This document shows, piece after piece, positions 61,361-64,000 of a stretch of 64,000 nt of DNA (its first letter is position 1; the number at the start of each line of letters is the position of its first letter). Source of the stretch: Phocoena phocoena (lineage: Eukaryota > Chordata > Mammalia > Artiodactyla > Phocoenidae). The notes under the pieces are model-generated. The model searched no databases. It had not been told where the DNA came from and was given only the letters and a program-made list of their open reading frames with translations. The position numbers were made by a program, and so were the translations under genes. The DNA is taken from NCBI RefSeq assembly GCF_963924675.1, contig NC_089221.1, positions 133,404,263 to 133,468,262 on the forward strand, given 5' to 3'.

Positions 61361-61370
61361 GCACACACAC
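61313..61370. repeat. Perfect 58-bp palindrome with TA core
   Basis: The left arm GTGTGTGTGCG and the right arm CGCACACACAC flank a pure (TA)18 core. All 29 arm pairs are self-complementary by inspection. Lies in the L1 3' UTR-proximal sequence. Confidence 0.95.
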
Positions 61371-61840
61371 CATATCTTCTTTATCCATTCATCTGCTGAT
61401 GGACACTTAGGTTGCTTCCATATCTTGGCAACTGTAAATAATGTTGCTATGAATATGGTGGTGCATGTTATCTTTTTGAATCATTGTTTTTGTTTTTTTT
61501 TTCAGATTTATACTAAGGAGTGGAATTGCTGGGTCATATGGTAGTTCTATTTTTAGTTTTTTAGAAACCTCCATACTGTTTTCCACAGAGGCTGCACCAA
61601 TTTACATTCCCACCAACAGTGTATGAGGGTTCTCTTTTCTCCACATCCTCACCAACATTTTTTGTTATTGTTGCTCTTTTTGACAATAGCCATTCTGATA
61701 GGTGTGAGGTGATACCTCATTGTGGTTTTGACTTGCATTTCCCTGATAATAAGCAATGTTGAACATCTTTTCATGTGCCTATTGGGCAACTGCATGTACT
61801 CTTTGGAAAAATGTCTATTCAGGTTTTTTGCCCATTTTTT

Positions 61841-62039
61841 TTTTCTTGCGGTACGCAGGCCTCTCACTGTTGTGGCCTCTCCCGTTGCAGAGCACAGGCT
61901 CTGGACGCGCAGGCTCAGCGGCCATGGCTCACGGGCCCAGCCGCTCCGTGGCATGTGGGATCTTCCCAAACCGGGGCACGAACCCCTGTCCCCTGCGTCG
62001 GCAGGCGGACTCTCAACCACTGCGCCACCAGGGAAGCCC
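61841..62039 (-). mobile_element. Cetacean-type short CHR SINE nested in L1
   Basis: Reverse complement of the short G+C-rich form. Perfect duplication TGCCCATTTTTT at 61829-61840 and 62040-62051; removing the SINE and one copy restores contiguous L1. Confidence 0.95.
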
Positions 62040-62935
62040 TGCCCATTTTTTAATATGGCTGTTTTTCTGATGTTGAGTTGTTTATATATTTTCGATATTA
62101 ACCCCTTATTGGTCATATAATTTGCAAATATTTTCTCCCATTCACTATGTTGTCTTTTTGTTTTGTAATGGTTTCCTTTGCTGTGCAAAAGCTTTTAAGT
62201 TTAATTAGTTCCCATTTGTTTATTTCTGCTTTTATTTCTGTTGCCTTAGGAGCAGATGCAAGAAAATATTGCTATGTTTTATGTCAAAGTGTTCTGCCCA
62301 TGTGTTCCTCTGGGACTTTTATGGTTTCCCGTCTTACACTGAGGTCTTTAACCCACTTTATTTTTGCATGTGGTGTTAAAGAATATTCTAATTTCATTCT
62401 TTGACATGTAGCTGTCCAGTTTTCCCAGCACCACTTATCGAAGACTGTCTTTCCTCCATTGTATATTCTTACCTCCTTTGTCATAGATTAATTGACCATA
62501 AGTGTGTGGATTTATTTCTGGGCTCTCTAGTCTCTTCCATTGATCTATGTGTCTATTTTTGAGCCAGTACCATAGTGTTTTGATTACTGTAGCTTTGTAG
62601 TATAGTCTGAAGTCAGGGAATGTGATTCCTCCACCTCTGTTCTTCTTTCTCAAGACTGTTTTGGCAATTTGGGGTCTTTCATATTTCCATATAAATTTTT
62701 AAATTGTTTCTAGTTCTTTGAAAGCTGCCATTGGTATTTTGGTAGGGATTGTATTGAATCTGTAGATTGCATTGAGTAGTATGATCATTTTAACAATATT
62801 AATTCTTCCAATCCAAGAACACAGTATAACTTTCCATCTGTGTCATCTTCAGTAGTTTTCCAAGTACAAGTCTTTCACCTCCTTAGGCAGTTTTATTCCT
62901 AGGTATTTTTAGTATTTTTGATGTAGGATGTTTTC

Positions 62936-63289
62936 AAAAGATTCAATACAGGTCTTAATTTGGGGTTGGACTCTAGGCCTGAAAAGTCATATGGACTTTG
63001 AGACTGTTTATACATGAAGGGACCTTTAACTACCTGGAGCCAAACCCCTTGAGTTATATGTGAATAAACTGAGAACCAAAGAGAGGAACAGAGAAAAAGA
63101 CACTTAGAAGTCACTCAGGGCAGTTGCAGAAGTGAAAGCCAGGTTCTTCTCCCTCAACAAACATTATTTCACCAAATATTTATCGAGCACACCATACTAA
63201 GCAATGGAACATTCTAAGTAGACAAAGAAAACCCAGAATCTCTACCCTTGAAAGTTTAGGAAAACAAGTCACCACCTTCAGTAAGAATG
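62936..63289. other. Unassigned sequence between two L1 pieces
   Basis: Contains GAATAAACTGAGAACCAAAGAG, similar to the middle of a MIR, but too degraded to call. No gene seen. Confidence 0.45.
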
Positions 63290-63588
63290 AAGTCATCATA
63301 GAAAACAAATTTAGGGTTACCAAAGGGGAAAGTGAGGGGATAAATTAGGAGTATCGGATTAACAGATACACACTACTATATATAAAATAGATAAGAAACA
63401 AGGATTTACTGTACAGCACAGGAAACTATATTCATTATCTTGTAATAACCTATAATGGAAAATAATCTGAAATATACACACACACACTATATATATATAT
63501 ATATATATATATACTGAATCAGTTTGCTGTACACCTGAAACTAACACAACATTGTAAATCAACTATACTTCAATTTAAAAAAAAGAAT
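63290..63588 (+). mobile_element. L1 3' UTR fragment
   Basis: Ends CACCTGAAACTAACACAAC then ATTGTAAATCAACTATAC and an A tail. Contains a CA/TA microsatellite at 63476-63512. Confidence 0.85.
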
Positions 63589-64000
63589 GGAGTCGAGCTA
63601 CACTGTGCCCCAATACAATTTATATACCATGATATAAACTGTATATCAGATATTAATACCATGTCCATTGATGCTTGGGGTTTTGAAGTTGTGAGTGACA
63701 AGGATGCCAGAAAATGGAATGTGAGCTGAGCTCCTGCTCACACAGCTAGAGGGCAGTGCCTTGTGTAAAGCAGAACATCTCCCCAAGAACTTATGAGATG
63801 ATGGGTCCTTTTTCTTCCTTCCCAAAACCAAAATAATGCTTTCTACTTAAAAACATTGACAATAGATTTGTTTTGGGATGAAAACTTTCAGTTTTAGCCA
63901 GTGTGCCTTGCTGCAATAACACGTGATTGTGAGCCATTTCCTCTACATCCATTTTAGGGAAGATGGGTGGATCAGAAAAACATAATAGCATTGGGCTTTT
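63589..64000. other. Unassigned sequence at window end
   Basis: No repeat, splice pattern or coding signal recognised. The open frames here are short and lack support. Confidence 0.5.

Larger units (their letters stand above)
60862..62935 (-). mobile_element. L1 LINE 3' half, minus strand
   Basis: The 3' end is at the left (TTTATTGAAGTATATTTGAT) and ORF2 C-terminus and RT sequence run to about 62935 (open minus-strand pieces 62284-62484 and 62435-62653). A SINE (61841-62039) and a TA palindrome (61313-61370) lie within it. All frames are broken. Confidence 0.88.

Noticed and set aside
63646..63991. Possible 3' end of HAVCR2 at the window edge
   Set aside because: HAVCR2 is the expected upstream neighbour in mammals, but no TIM-like residues or poly(A) layout can be seen here.

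Overview
The window is mammalian nuclear DNA, almost certainly from a cetacean. It is intron-rich and AT-rich. It carries many LINE-1 copies and at least a dozen tRNA-derived CHR-type SINEs. Several SINEs (16137, 37214, 56379, 61841) are the short G+C-rich form with a pure A tail that is typical of whales and dolphins. I recognised no ruminant BovB LINE.

The one host gene I can support is HAVCR1 (TIM-1/KIM-1), on the minus strand. I assembled it from splice sites and reading phase. There is a non-coding first exon (about 48854-48942) and eight coding exons: 48415-48460 (signal peptide), 46221-46553 (IgV), 42756-43043 and 39755-39853 (mucin), 36199-36254 (stalk), 33054-33168 (transmembrane), 32159-32195 and 24455-24557 (cytoplasmic tail). 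Every junction has GT/AG and the phases agree. The frame is open for 358 codons, so the gene looks intact. A poly(A) signal lies at 24109-24114.

Region by region. 1-18.1 kb is a pile of L1 sequence with nested insertions: an old L1 (3.4-14.6 kb) is split by two SINE sites, a 5 kb younger L1, an MLT1-like LTR and a short L1 3' end. 18.1-24.1 kb is gene-free sequence with MER5-like, L2 and other old repeats. 24.1-48.9 kb is HAVCR1; its last intron holds a 5 kb truncated L1. 48.95-55.46 kb is a decayed minus-strand endogenous retrovirus with two LTRs and an env transmembrane remnant, itself split by an L1 fragment. Its 3' LTR abuts the HAVCR1 promoter. 55.5-64 kb is gene-free, with MIR, L2, SINE and L1 remnants.

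I found no undescribed multi-gene system. The observations most worth following are the LTR next to the HAVCR1 promoter, an exact eight-unit 27-bp minisatellite encoding the mucin domain, a 107/108-identical direct repeat flanking mucin exon 5, and a perfect 58-bp palindrome at 61.3 kb.
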